Shown: positions 26,752 to 38,705, counted from the first letter of the stretch. The stretch: DNA of 64,000 nt from Massilia sp. YIM B02769 (GCF_030411995.1 NZ_JASNRC010000011.1:1-64000); one strand, 5' to 3'. Program-made: numbers and translations. Notes: a model not told the origin generated them from the letters alone.

Positions 26752-27819
26752 GGCGCTGTCACCGTTCGCTATGGATGAGCCCGATTGCAAGGCGAAACAA
26801 TTGATCGGCAGACGTCACCTTTCCGCCATCAAGCATCCGGCGCCAGCCCAGGTAGTTCGGCAGCCAGCGTGACGCGACACCATGGAAGGGCGCTAGCCAC
26901 TCGCGAAGACGCTGGTGATACGCGTTTACGTTCTGCACGTGGATGGCGCCGTTGGGGTGCGGGCGGACACGCTTGCCGGCGCTGATATTTACGGCTTGGT
27001 GCGCGATACCGTGGGCGCGGGCGAAAGCCCGATAAGCCGCGTTCGCGTCTGTCACAAGCAAGACGTCCTTGTCCAAAAACGGCATCAGGTGGCGCTCCAG
27101 CTGTATTTTGCTGACGGCGCCGCGGCCGGTGACGGCATCGATGGTCTGCTTGTTGCGGTCGCGCGCGACGAGGATGCAGTCGAGCTCGCGTGAGATGCCG
27201 CGCCTGCTGGCGACGCCGCCCCGCTTGCGTGCCGGCCGGTCGAGCTTGCGCGACCCTTTTTGCGACTCCAGGATGAACATTCGTCGGCTTCGGCGATACC
27301 GTTCAGGCATCCTGGCCGGTCTTCTTTCACCCGATCAAGGAAGCGATGGCGCCAGCGAAAGGCGGTATTACGATGCACGTTGACCTCGCCGGCCGCCGCG
27401 CGCACCGGACGCGACGCACGCAACGCATCGAGATAGGCGAGCCATTTCCCTCGCAACCGCAGGCGCGCCAGCGGGGTGCCGGTCAAATCGTTGAAGGTAC
27501 GCCGGCACGAGAAGCAGCGGTAGCGCTGCAGATCGTTGGCGTGGCCGTGCCGGTGCCAGCGCTCACATTGGCAATGGGGGCAGCAACGCCCGGCCGAACG
27601 GCATAGTCTGATCAGCGCCAGCACCTGGTGCAGGCCGGCAGCCGGACGCAAGGCGTCGAGGACGCGCAGCCGCTGAGGCTGATTCAGTGCGGGCAAGGCT
27701 GCAAACCACTTCGTGAAGCGCGGTGCTTTCATGGTCGACCCGTATCGATGGCGAGACGGGTTGGACCATGAATGAACTCAACAGTTCACTGCTCATCCAT
27801 AGCTAACGGTGACAGCGCC
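26752..27819 (-). mobile_element. IS1595-family (ISXO2-like) insertion sequence, 1068 bp
   Basis: It is bounded by 29-bp terminal inverted repeats (26752-26780 and 27791-27819, one mismatch) that start GGCGCTGTCACCGTT. Perfect 8-bp duplications TTTTCTTT flank both ends. It contains one transposase gene on the minus strand with an N-terminal zinc ribbon and the IS1595/ISXO2 DDE-type domain. The reading frame is broken near 27280. The intact ends and duplication point to a recent insertion. Confidence 0.92.
26759..27732 (-). pseudogene. IS1595-family transposase, frameshifted
   Basis: The N-terminal part (27732 to about 27280) has a helical start, a zinc ribbon (CPHC...CFSC, with RYRCFSCRRTFNDLTGTPL) and runs into GIAEADE. 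The matching C-terminal part is in another frame, beginning MFILESQKGSRKL (27280) and continuing through LLVTDANAAYRAFA and HVQNVNAYHQRLREW to 26759. It carries the DDE-domain motifs (ADE, TDA, NxxH region). Joining them needs one extra base at GACGAATG, so there is a 1-nt deletion or a sequence error. No slippery heptamer is present, and this family does not normally frameshift. About 320 residues would be full length. Confidence 0.88.
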
Positions 27820-27827
27820 TTTTCTTT
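27820..27827. repeat. Right 8-bp target-site duplication
   Basis: TTTTCTTT, identical to 26744-26751, directly after the right inverted repeat. Confidence 0.9.
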
Positions 27828-27893
27828 TACGTGATTGCCATCTAGTTGCCGAAAGCATTGCTATAGAATAGCAGTAAATAGTTCCGAGCTAGG

Positions 27894-27923
27894 TTTACAT
27901 TTTGCTACTTTACGGCATATAGT
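27894..27923 (+). promoter_or_regulatory. Promoter of the TonB-dependent receptor
   Basis: TTTACA (27894-27899), 18-bp spacer, TATAGT (27918-27923). The leader is about 30 nt. The region is A/T-rich relative to its surroundings. No clear Fur box was recognised. Confidence 0.55.
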
Positions 27924-27960
27924 TATTCCAACAAGATGAATAACGACTGGAGAATCGCGC

Positions 27961-30120
27961 ATGCGCCTGCCGCACCCCCGTTACCTGTTGATCGCCGCCG
28001 CCGGGCTGTCTGCACCGGCACTGGCCCAGCAAGCCGTTCCCGAGGAAGCGGTGCAGAAGGTGGAGGTGAAGGGCACGGCCGCCAGCTACGACCCGCGCCG
28101 CGACGACACGGCCAGCCGCATCGTGGTGCGGCGCGAGGAGATCGAACGCTACGGCGACACGGGCGTGCACGACGTGCTCAGACGCATACCCGGCGTGACG
28201 GTGACGGTCGGCGTGAACGGCAAGCAGGAAGTGCGCATGCGCGGGCTGGCCGGCGGCTATACCCAGATCCTGCTGGACGGCGAGCGCACGCCGGCGGGCT
28301 TTACCCTGGACAGCCTGTCGCCCGAGACGATCGAGCGCATCGAGGTGCTGCGCGCGGCCAGCGCCGAGTTCTCGACCGAGTCGGTGGCCGGCACCATCAA
28401 CATCGTGACCCGCAAGAAGCTGCGCCGCAGCGAACGCGAGGCCAAGCTCGGCTACATGCATTCGAACGAGTTCCGCGGGCCGACCTTCAGCACCGACCTG
28501 GCCGAGCGCGGCGAGCGTGCCTCGTGGTCGCTGTCGGCGGGCGGCAACCACGACGCCCTCGCGCGCGCATCGCGCAGCTACCAGACCAATACCCGGCCGG
28601 ACGGCATTGTCGATATGCGCCGCAACACCGTGATCGCCGAGCGCGGCCGCATGAACCGCCTGAACCTGGGCCCGCGCTTCAGCTGGACGCTGGACGACGG
28701 CGATTCGGTGGAGTGGGAGACCCTGGCCAACGGCAGCAGCTTCCGCAACCACGCTCACGCGCTGACGACCACGAGCGCCGGCGCGCCGCCGCCGACGCCC
28801 GACCTGCGTACCCTCGGCGCCTTCGACGACCGCATGCTGTCGTCGAACCTGCGCTGGAGCGGCACCCTGGCGTCGGGCGCGAAGCTGGAGACCAAGCTCG
28901 GCGTCGAGCGCAGCTGGCAGGATACGAGGGTAGAGCGCAGCGGCGTCGATGGCCTCGGGCGTCCCGAGACCGCGGGCAGCGTGCGCACCGAGACCGACGC
29001 GCGCGGCGCCAGCAGCACCGGCAAAGTCACGCGCGCCTTCGATGGCGGCCACGTGCTGGCGTTCGGCTGGGATGCGCGGTTCAACGCCAGCGAGGACCTG
29101 CGCGCCGAACAGGATGCGGTCCGCGTGCTGCCGCCCGGCCAGCCGCCGCGCGAGACCTTCGACGCACGTGTCGCGCGCGCCGCCGTCTACGCCCAGGACG
29201 AGTGGACCGTCAACCCGCAAATCTCGCTGTATCTCGGCGCGCGCTGGGAAGGCGTGCGCACGCGCGTCAGCGGCAACACCTTCGAACCCGCCCGGGTGCG
29301 TTCGAGCGTCTTCAGCCCGGTGCTGCAGACGCTGTGGAAGCTGCCGGGTGAGAAGGGCGACCAGCTGCGTCTTGCGCTGAGCCGCACCTACAAGGCGCCG
29401 GACCTGTACAGCCTGGTGCCGCGCCGCTATGCATGGGAAAACAACAGCGCCACCGAGGCCGACTACCAGGGCAACCCGCACCTGAAGCCGGAGCTGGCCT
29501 GGGGCATCGACGCGGGTTGGGAGCGCCACTGGGCGGAAGGCGCGATGCTCTCGGCCAGCGCCTCGCTGCGCCGGATCGACAACTACACCAGCAACCGCAT
29601 CTACTTCGACGGCCTGCGCTGGATCTTCACTCCGGCCAACGAGGACCGCGCCGCGCTGCGCTCGCTGCAGCTGGAAGCGAAGTTCCCTTTGTCGGCCGTG
29701 ATGGAGGATGCGCCGGCGCTCGAGCTGCGCGCCAGTGTCAGCCGCAACTGGTCGCGCGTGGACTCGGTGCCCGGGCCATACAACCGCATGGAGCAGCAGA
29801 CGCCGCTCACCGCCAACCTGGGTCTCGACTACAAGCGCGGCGCATTGACGAGCGGCGCCAGCCTGGCGCACCGGCGCGGCGGACGCGTCGATCCGTCGGC
29901 GGAGCGCAGCTTCTATACGCATGCACGCACCGACCTGGAAGCCTATGCGGCCTGGCGTTTCAACCCAAAGCTGCAGCTGCGCCTGGCGGGCTCGAACCTG
30001 CTCGGCGAGGACAACTTCTTCGAGCCGGCGTATATCGACCCGGCGCGCGGCATCGAGCGGCGCGGCTGGACCTATCCGGAGAGCCCGACCTTGCGCGCGA
30101 CGCTGGAAATGACGTTCTGA
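27961..30120 (+). CDS. TonB-dependent outer-membrane receptor
   Basis: A 719-residue outer-membrane gated channel with a signal peptide (about 1-22, ending ALAQ). A TonB-box-like stretch (VQKVEVKG) is followed by the plug domain (about 40-150, with VRMRGLAGGYTQILLDGE and VAGTINIVTRK). A 22-strand barrel ends in the aromatic terminus LEMTF. It would import an iron chelate or another scarce ligand using TonB energy. No ligand-specific neighbour helps; the convergent DUF3108 gene is 3 bp away. The ribosome site GGAGA is well placed. Insertion of the IS element 140 bp upstream may have altered its control region. Confidence 0.92.
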   Translation: MRLPHPRYLLIAAAGLSAPALAQQAVPEEAVQKVEVKGTAASYDPRRDDTASRIVVRREEIERYGDTGVHDVLRRIPGVTVTVGVNGKQEVRMRGLAGGYTQILLDGERTPAGFTLDSLSPETIERIEVLRAASAEFSTESVAGTINIVTRKKLRRSEREAKLGYMHSNEFRGPTFSTDLAERGERASWSLSAGGNHDALARASRSYQTNTRPDGIVDMRRNTVIAERGRMNRLNLGPRFSWTLDDGDSVEWETLANGSSFRNHAHALTTTSAGAPPPTPDLRTLGAFDDRMLSSNLRWSGTLASGAKLETKLGVERSWQDTRVERSGVDGLGRPETAGSVRTETDARGASSTGKVTRAFDGGHVLAFGWDARFNASEDLRAEQDAVRVLPPGQPPRETFDARVARAAVYAQDEWTVNPQISLYLGARWEGVRTRVSGNTFEPARVRSSVFSPVLQTLWKLPGEKGDQLRLALSRTYKAPDLYSLVPRRYAWENNSATEADYQGNPHLKPELAWGIDAGWERHWAEGAMLSASASLRRIDNYTSNRIYFDGLRWIFTPANEDRAALRSLQLEAKFPLSAVMEDAPALELRASVSRNWSRVDSVPGPYNRMEQQTPLTANLGLDYKRGALTSGASLAHRRGGRVDPSAERSFYTHARTDLEAYAAWRFNPKLQLRLAGSNLLGEDNFFEPAYIDPARGIERRGWTYPESPTLRATLEMTF

Positions 30121-30123
30121 GCC

Positions 30124-31203
30124 TTACATGACCGCGGCGCCGGCGACGGGGGCGGTGTCGATGCTGGTCACGACCTGGTTCGCGACGCTGCCATCGGGTT
30201 CGGTCACGCGCAGCTGCACCGGCATCCAGTTGCGCTCGGGCGCGAGCCAGAGTTCGAGCCTGCGCCGGCCCGGTTCCGTCACTTCGGCCAGGCGCACCGT
30301 GGCCAGGCTGCCGGCGCCGGTGGCCAGGCGTTCGGGTCCCATCACCTCGAAGCGCGTCGCCTGCGCGCCGTCCGGCCCGCCGACCATCACCTCGATCACG
30401 CCCTGCATCTGCTCGGGTGCGGCCATGCCCATGCCGGCCAGCTGCATCAGCAGCGAGGCGCGATCCTGGCTGCCCAGGTAGAGCGGGTCGTCGGCGCCGT
30501 TCGATGCGATGCGGCCGGCGGCGCGGTCGAAGCGCGTGATGCGGTCGCTGCCGTCGTCCTGGTGCTCGCTGGCCTGGACCGGGGCAATGCCGGCGTCGTC
30601 GCCGCCGCCTTCGCTTTCCAGCAGGCCGAGCACGCCCTCGACGCGCAGCTGGTAGCGGCCGGCGCCGGCTTCCCACACCAGCTGGGCCTCGTCGCCGGCT
30701 TGCGGCGCGCGGCCGGGACGGGTGCGCGTCACGGCATAGGTCAGGCGCGCCGGCGGCGGCATGCGTACCTGGTAGCGGCCCGGCATTTGCCGGACGGCGG
30801 CGCCGCGCGGGTCGCCCAGCGCGGGCGGGGCCGGGCTGGCTGCGCGGCCGGGCAGGGCGGCAGGCTGCGCGGCCTGGCCGGCTTCGGGGGCCGCCGGCAC
30901 GAGGGATTGCAGCGGAGGCAGGCTGGCGCCCGTGTCCGCAGCCACGACGCTGTCCCGGGCAGCGGGCGCGGGCGCGGGCGTGGTGCTTGGCGCCGGTTCG
31001 GCAGCGGCCTGCGGCGCCGCGGATGGGGTTGTCGCCGCCGAGCGGTCGAGGCGCAGCGCCAGCGCCACGCCCGGCGCCTGGCGCGCATCGAGGTCGCGCC
31101 GTCCGCCGATCCAGGCCAGGGCCAGCAGGTGCAGCAGCAGCGACAGCGCGCCGAGCGCCAGCAGGCGCCGGTGCCGGGCCAGGTGGACGGCAATCTTCTT
31201 CAT
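30124..31203 (-). CDS. DUF3108 domain protein
   Basis: A 359-residue protein with an N-terminal membrane anchor (about 14-33). A long Pro/Ala-rich linker spans about 50-145, with TonB-like composition. A C-terminal DUF3108 domain (about 150-345) ends in the LELWLAPERNWMPVQLRVTEPDG motif seen in that family. DUF3108 proteins are envelope proteins of unknown function in betaproteobacteria, often near purine or cell-envelope genes. The anchor plus proline-rich spacer suggests the domain reaches across the periplasm. It converges on the TonB receptor with 3 bp between stops. Confidence 0.8.
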   Translation of the reverse strand: MKKIAVHLARHRRLLALGALSLLLHLLALAWIGGRRDLDARQAPGVALALRLDRSAATTPSAAPQAAAEPAPSTTPAPAPAARDSVVAADTGASLPPLQSLVPAAPEAGQAAQPAALPGRAASPAPPALGDPRGAAVRQMPGRYQVRMPPPARLTYAVTRTRPGRAPQAGDEAQLVWEAGAGRYQLRVEGVLGLLESEGGGDDAGIAPVQASEHQDDGSDRITRFDRAAGRIASNGADDPLYLGSQDRASLLMQLAGMGMAAPEQMQGVIEVMVGGPDGAQATRFEVMGPERLATGAGSLATVRLAEVTEPGRRRLELWLAPERNWMPVQLRVTEPDGSVANQVVTSIDTAPVAGAAVM

Positions 31204-31437
31204 GGCGCTAGTTTAACTGCGCTGCCGCAATTGTCCATGGCGCCACACCCGGGGCGCATGGCCGGGAAGGTCTTGATTTTGCGCAACAGCGCGCGCGGAC
31301 GGATGACTTAGATTGGTCAAATGCGCTGAAGAAATTTTGCGTGTTGACGACATCGAGGGCCTTATGACGATTCTTCCGTTCTCTCCCGCCGCGGCCTGGC
31401 CGGCCGTGCCTTCCTCCCTCACCTGCGCCGCCTTCCC

Positions 31438-33156
31438 ATGCTAGCCCGCCTGAAGATCGGTCCCAAGTTGCTGCTGGCGCCGGCCGTCGTGCTGGTCTTG
31501 CTGGTGCTGCTGTCCACGGGCGGCTATTACGCGATGGTGCGCCAGAACGCCTCGCTGGAAGTCATCGTCAACCAGCGCGCGGCCCACATGCGCGCCGCCA
31601 GCGAGCTGGTGGCGGGGGCCCAGCGCGGCCACGCCCAGGTCTACCAGTTGCAGACCTGGATCGCCGGCAGCTTTCCGAAAAGCCGGATCGCGCCGCTGAT
31701 GCAGGGCATCGACCGCCAGCACGCCCAGACCAGCGCCGGCCTGGCGCGCCTGGCCCAGATGACCCAGCTGGGCGGCGCCGAACGCCGCTACGTCGACGGG
31801 GCGCAGGACGCCTACCGCGTCTACACGGCGGCGGTGAGCGACGTGCTCGAGATCGTGCGCGACGACCAGTCGATCGGCGCCAACGCCATGAGCAAGGCCG
31901 ACAGCGCCTTTGCCGTGGTGGCCCAGCGCCTGAGCGAGCTGTCGGAGCACGAACAGGCGCTGTCGCAGCAGGCCTCGGAAAGCGCGGCCAGCGACTTCCG
32001 CGCCATGGCCCTGGCCACGCCCTGCGTGATCCTGCTGGCGGTGCTAGTGTCCTTGCGCATCACGATGGCGGTGCGGCGCGCGCTGCTGCTGGAAATCCGC
32101 GGCATCGGCGCGGCGGCGGTCGACCTGGCCAGCGGCGACCTGACCGTGAAAGACCGGGTATATGGGAACGACGAGATCGCGGACACCTCGCGCGCGCTCG
32201 ACGCCAGCATCCGCAACCTGAACGGGACGCTGCGCACCATCCTCGAATCGGCGCGCTCGATCGGCAGCGCCTCGCGCGAGATCGCCCTGCGCGACCTGAA
32301 CCTCACCACGCGCGCCGTGTTCCGCGCGCATTCGCTCGAGCACACGGCCTCGTCGATGCAGGAGCTGGCCGCCACCGTGCACCAGACCGCCGACAGCGCC
32401 CAGGCCGCGAACCGGCTGGCCGAGTCGGCGTCGAGCGTGGCCCTGCAAGGGGAAAGCGTGGTCGACCGCCTGGTGACGACCATGGAAACCGTGAAGGGCA
32501 GTGCGCGCCGGGTCGACGAAATCGTCGGCACGATCGATGCGATCGCGGTGGAGACCGGGACGCTGGCGCTGAATGCCGCGCTGGAGGCCGCGCGCGTGGG
32601 CGAGGGCGGGCGCGAGTTCGCGCTGGTGGCGGGCGAGGTGCGGTCGCTGGCGCTGCGCGTCGGCAGCGCGGCGCGCGAGATCCGCGAGCTGGTGGCGCAC
32701 TCGGTGGCCGAGATCGAGGGCGGCACCGCCTGCGCCGCGCAGGCCGGCAGCAGCATGGCGACGCTGGCGATGTCGGTGCAGCAGGTGGGCGACATCGTCA
32801 GCCAGATCAGTTCGGCCAGCCTGGAGCAGGCCAGCGGCCTGGACGAAGTGAACCAGGCCATCGTGCAGATGGACCAGGTCACGCAGCGCAATTCGACGCT
32901 GGTGGAAGAAGCGGCCGATGCGGCGCGCAGCTTGCAGATGCAGGCCCTGACCCTGTCGCGGGCGGTGGCGGCGTTCAGGCTGGACGAGGTGGCGGCGGGC
33001 GAGCCTGCTCCTGCGGCCGCGCCGGCGCCCGATGCCAAGCCAGGCGCGGTGAAGACCTGGTCGCGGCTGGTGACGCAGGACGGGGCGCTCGAAGTCGCGG
33101 CAGAGAGAAGGCGACATCCGCGGCCGCACCTGCACCTGGCCTCGCGGCGGGATTGA
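31438..33156 (+). CDS. Methyl-accepting chemotaxis protein with divergent signalling tip
   Basis: A 572-residue chemoreceptor-like protein. TM1 is at about 10-30 and a periplasmic helical sensor spans about 31-185. TM2 is at about 186-208, then HAMP (about 209-265) and a cytoplasmic coiled coil. The hairpin tip departs from the nearly invariant MCP sequence: V371-E372-T373-G374-T375 stands where FQTNI is usual, followed by LALNAALEAARVGEGGREFA. These are residues that contact CheA and CheW. The methylation helices are also altered, and there is no CheR-docking pentapeptide at the C-terminus. It may be a non-canonical or failing receptor. The ribosome site is weak; a 26-codon frame (31364-31444) overlaps its start. 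Confidence 0.88.
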   Translation: MLARLKIGPKLLLAPAVVLVLLVLLSTGGYYAMVRQNASLEVIVNQRAAHMRAASELVAGAQRGHAQVYQLQTWIAGSFPKSRIAPLMQGIDRQHAQTSAGLARLAQMTQLGGAERRYVDGAQDAYRVYTAAVSDVLEIVRDDQSIGANAMSKADSAFAVVAQRLSELSEHEQALSQQASESAASDFRAMALATPCVILLAVLVSLRITMAVRRALLLEIRGIGAAAVDLASGDLTVKDRVYGNDEIADTSRALDASIRNLNGTLRTILESARSIGSASREIALRDLNLTTRAVFRAHSLEHTASSMQELAATVHQTADSAQAANRLAESASSVALQGESVVDRLVTTMETVKGSARRVDEIVGTIDAIAVETGTLALNAALEAARVGEGGREFALVAGEVRSLALRVGSAAREIRELVAHSVAEIEGGTACAAQAGSSMATLAMSVQQVGDIVSQISSASLEQASGLDEVNQAIVQMDQVTQRNSTLVEEAADAARSLQMQALTLSRAVAAFRLDEVAAGEPAPAAAPAPDAKPGAVKTWSRLVTQDGALEVAAERRRHPRPHLHLASRRD

Positions 33157-33190
33157 TGGACTTGCTCGCCTTCGTGGGGATGCTTGGGGC

Positions 33191-33513
33191 GCGGAGCGAA
33201 CAGTCACCGCCGCGGGCTAAGGGATCGGCACGTAAGCGCGTGGGCACGGAGTGCCTTGCGCGGTCCGGCCACCCTAGGTTATCAAGGCCGCACTCCGGAT
33301 GGGGGCGCAGACGTATCCCGTACGGTGGGCACCCCGTGCCCACGCGGAAATGGTGATCATTGTTGGCACCGGTTCTATCGAAACCGCTGCGGTTCGGCAG
33401 TCGCGCCAAGAGCGTCTCGTTGGCGTTCGCATCGATGGTTGAGCCGCGGAGCGAATAGTCGCCGCCGCAGGCAAAAGGACACGCACGTCACCGCGTGGGC
33501 ACGGAGTGCCCAC
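33191..33513. repeat. Composite repeat block with three palindromes (unit 3)
   Basis: The gap 33157-33622 has no gene. Palindromes lie at 33240-33255 (GTGGGCAC-GGA-GTGCC, right arm cut), 33325-33343 (GTGGGCAC-CCC-GTGCCCAC) and 33495-33513 (GTGGGCAC-GGA-GTGCCCAC). The stretch from 33191 (GCGGAGCGAACAGTC...) is repeated directly from 33446 (GCGGAGCGAATAGTC...), each copy leading into GCGTGGGCACGGAGTGCC. A GGCGCGGCCCGGCC module follows the last one. Confidence 0.75.
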
Positions 33514-33570
33514 CGTACGATTGAGGCTGGCGCGGCCCGGCCCTTCCTACGGTTGCCGTTCGAGCCTGGA

Positions 33571-33600
33571 AAATAAAAAGCCCCGCACGCGGCGGGGCTT
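33571..33600 (-). terminator. Terminator of the gcvTHP operon
   Basis: A 9-bp stem AAGCCCCGC (33578-33586) with GCGGGGCTT (33592-33600), loop of five. Read on the minus strand it is followed by a U-run (A at 33575-33579). It lies 23 bp after the gcvP stop. Confidence 0.88.
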
Positions 33601-33622
33601 CGGTTACCAACCTGGAATCACA

Positions 33623-36505
<2,883 letters not shown>

Positions 36506-36563
36506 GGTAGAGGCCAAAGAGGAGGGCGCGGCTGGCGCTGGGTGAAATGAATTCGGTACTGCG

Positions 36564-36664
36564 GTAGGGTGGACGGCTTCGCCGTCCACGCGTTCAATCA
36601 TGGCATGCATCGTTGAAACGCATCCGATGGTTGGACGCGTGGACGGCAGAGCCGTCCACCCTAC
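36564..36664. repeat. Mirror-paired palindromes between gcvH and gcvP
   Basis: The left member GTAGGGTGGACGGC-TTC-GCCGTCCACGCGT starts at 36564. The right member ACGCGTGGACGGC-AGA-GCCGTCCACCCTAC ends at 36664. Each is a 9-bp hairpin, and the two are inverted copies of one another, so the whole 101 bp can also fold into one long stem. It lies inside the transcribed gcv operon. Confidence 0.85.
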
Positions 36665-36735
36665 GGATCACGGCGGTAGTTCGGGCCGTTCGCCCGGATT
36701 ACAAGCCGTTGTGACAAGCCGATCAACGACGACAA

Positions 36736-37116
36736 TTAATTGTCGGTGGTCTTGCCGTAGGCATCGGCGTCCAGCAGGCCGTTGATCGCGTTGGCGTCCT
36801 GCGGCTGCAGCTTGAACAGCCAGGCGCCGTAGGCGTCGCTGTTGATCGAGTCCGGGGCGTCGGCAACCGGCTGGTTGACGGCGGTGACGGTGCCCGAGAC
36901 CGGCGCGTAGATGTCACTGGCGGCTTTCACCGATTCCACGACGGCGGCGTCGTCGCCGGCGGTGAAGGTCTTGCCGACCTGCGGCAGTTCGACGAACACG
37001 ATGTCGCCCAGTGCGTCCTGCGCGTACTCGGTGATGCCGACGGTCAGGGTGCCGTCGGTTTCGAGGCGGACCCACTCATGGGACTCGGTGTATTTCAGGT
37101 CGGCTGGGATGTTCAT
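36736..37116 (-). CDS. gcvH: Glycine cleavage system H protein
   Basis: A 126-residue lipoyl carrier that shuttles the aminomethyl group between GcvP, GcvT and the L protein. The lipoyl-lysine is K64 in [10 protein letters not shown], in the usual hammerhead fold. The N-terminus is [17 protein letters not shown] lies eight bases before the ATG. It sits between gcvT (55 bp upstream in the operon) and gcvP. Confidence 0.98.
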   Translation of the reverse strand: MNIPADLKYTESHEWVRLETDGTLTVGITEYAQDALGDIVFVELPQVGKTFTAGDDAAVVESVKAASDIYAPVSGTVTAVNQPVADAPDSINSDAYGAWLFKLQPQDANAINGLLDADAYGKTTDN

Positions 37117-37171
37117 GTAAAAGACTCCTGGTTTGGGATGGTGCGTGATTATAAATCGGGTATCGCCGGTA

Positions 37172-38314
37172 TTAAACAGCCAGCACTTTGCCGTTGCGCA
37201 CGAAAGGCAGCTTGACCACGCTGGCGGCCAGCTTCTTGTCGCGGATCTCGACGTGGACGGTGTCGCCGACCTGCACGTCCATCGGTACGCGCGCCAAGGC
37301 GATGGCCTGCTGCATGCTCGGGCTGAAGGTGCCGCTGGTGATTTCGCCGAATTTCTCCGAACCTGCGCCGGACGCGGCGATCACCTTCTGGTGGGCGCGC
37401 AGGATGCCGCCTTTTTCGCGCAGGATCAGGCCCACAAAACGGGCGTTCTGGCCTTTGGTTTGCAGGGCCGCCTTGCCGATGAAGTCGCGCTCCGAGACCA
37501 GGTCGATCGTCCAGCCCAGGCCGGCGTCGAGCGGGTTGACGCTGTCGTCCATGTCCTGGCCGTAGAGGTTCATGCCCGCTTCCAGGCGCAGGGTGTCGCG
37601 CGCGCCCAGGCCGGCCGGCTTCACGCCGGCGGCGATCAAGGCATTCCACAGCGCTTCGACTTGCGTGGCCGGCACGCCGATCTCGAAACCGTCTTCGCCG
37701 GTGTAGCCGGTGCGCGCGACCATGGCTTCGCCGAAGGCGGTGTCGGGCACGATCACGACGTTGAAGGGCTTCATGGCTTCCGAGGCCGCCTTCGTTTGCG
37801 GCAGCACTTCCCAGACCTTGGCACGGGCGTTCGGGCCCTGCACGGCGACCAGGGCGATGGCGTTCGCGCTGTCGGTCAGGCCGTCGCGGCGCGGGGTGAT
37901 GGTGAGGCCGCTGTTCGTGGCGTCGTTCTGCTGGCGCATCCAGGCGACGTCCTTCTCGGCGGTGCCGGCGTTCACGACCAGGCGGAACCAGTCTTCGCGG
38001 AAGAAATAGACGATCAGGTCGTCGATTACGCCGCCCTCGGGGTTCAGCATGGCCGAGTACAGGGCCTTGCCCGGCACTTGCAGCTTGTCGACGTTGTTGG
38101 CCAGCAGGCCGCGCAGGAAAGCGCGGACATTCGCGCCCTCGAGGTCGACCACGCACATGTGCGAGACGTCGAACATGCCGGCGTCCGTGCGCACGGCGTG
38201 GTGCTCTTCGATTTGCGAACCGTAGTTGACCGGCATGTCCCAGCCGCCGAAGTCGACCATCTTGGCGCCGGCGGCGCGGTGTGCGGAATTGAGCGGGGTC
38301 GCTTGGAGCGTCAT
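37172..38314 (-). CDS. gcvT: Glycine cleavage system T protein (aminomethyltransferase)
   Basis: A 380-residue tetrahydrofolate-dependent enzyme (E. coli 364). It releases ammonia from the H-protein adduct and forms 5,10-methylene-THF. Family motifs include [28 protein letters not shown] and [13 protein letters not shown]. The ATG at 38314 is preceded by AGAGGA at good spacing. It is the first gene after a tandem glycine riboswitch, so expression should rise with glycine. The ATG-upstream frame to 38350 is in the riboswitch expression platform. Confidence 0.97.
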   Translation of the reverse strand: MTLQATPLNSAHRAAGAKMVDFGGWDMPVNYGSQIEEHHAVRTDAGMFDVSHMCVVDLEGANVRAFLRGLLANNVDKLQVPGKALYSAMLNPEGGVIDDLIVYFFREDWFRLVVNAGTAEKDVAWMRQQNDATNSGLTITPRRDGLTDSANAIALVAVQGPNARAKVWEVLPQTKAASEAMKPFNVVIVPDTAFGEAMVARTGYTGEDGFEIGVPATQVEALWNALIAAGVKPAGLGARDTLRLEAGMNLYGQDMDDSVNPLDAGLGWTIDLVSERDFIGKAALQTKGQNARFVGLILREKGGILRAHQKVIAASGAGSEKFGEITSGTFSPSMQQAIALARVPMDVQVGDTVHVEIRDKKLAASVVKLPFVRNGKVLAV

Positions 38315-38387
38315 GGAATCCTCTGGGCAGATAAATAAGGGAGCCGCCACGCATGCCGCCTGAAGCGGCCGTACGCGGCTGCGCGCC

Positions 38388-38572
38388 CCTCTGTCCTTGG
38401 TACCTGAGAGATAGCGGAAATCCGCCTGCCCCTTCGGTGGGCCAGGGCTACTGGCCGCTCTCCAGAGTTGGTCCGGTACGCCATGCGCACCGTCCCCTGA
38501 CCGGTCCTTTTGCCTGAGAGTTTTTGGGTGATGCCCCTTCGGCGGCAGCGTGGAATCTGCCCTCTCCCGATC
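38388..38572 (-). promoter_or_regulatory. Tandem glycine riboswitch
   Basis: On the minus strand two glycine aptamers follow each other. Aptamer 1 (about 38572-38501) has GGGAGAGG, GCCGCCGAAGGGGCA and AACTCTCAGGCAAAAGGACC. Aptamer 2 (about 38470-38388) has CTGGAGAG, CACCGAAGGGGCA and ATCTCTCAGGTACCAAGGAC. About 30 nt separate them. The expression platform (38387-38330) is GC-rich with competing stems near the gcvT ribosome site and no clear U-tract terminator, which suggests control of translation. Confidence 0.95.
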
Positions 38573-38582
38573 AAGACTGTGG

Positions 38583-38611
38583 AGAATATGTTACTCGTGC
38601 AGCCGTGTCAA
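38583..38611 (-). promoter_or_regulatory. Promoter of the gcv operon
   Basis: On the minus strand TTGACA (38611-38606), 17-bp spacer, TATTCT (38588-38583). The predicted start near 38576 falls just before aptamer 1 of the riboswitch. Confidence 0.8.
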
Positions 38612-38705
38612 TGAAAGGAGAGGGCGCGCACCGTTGGCGAGCATGCGCGCAGGCTTTTTCTTCCATTTGTTACACTGGGGTTGTCACTTTGCGGGTAGAA
38701 AAACG

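Noticed and set aside
27278-27286. Programmed -1 frameshift in the IS1595-like transposase
   Set aside because: No slippery heptamer or downstream structure, and this family normally uses a single frame; a deletion or sequence error is simpler.
31364-31444. 26-codon leader peptide overlapping the first MCP start
   Set aside because: It has an AGGG site but no conserved feature or attenuator; too weak to annotate as a gene.
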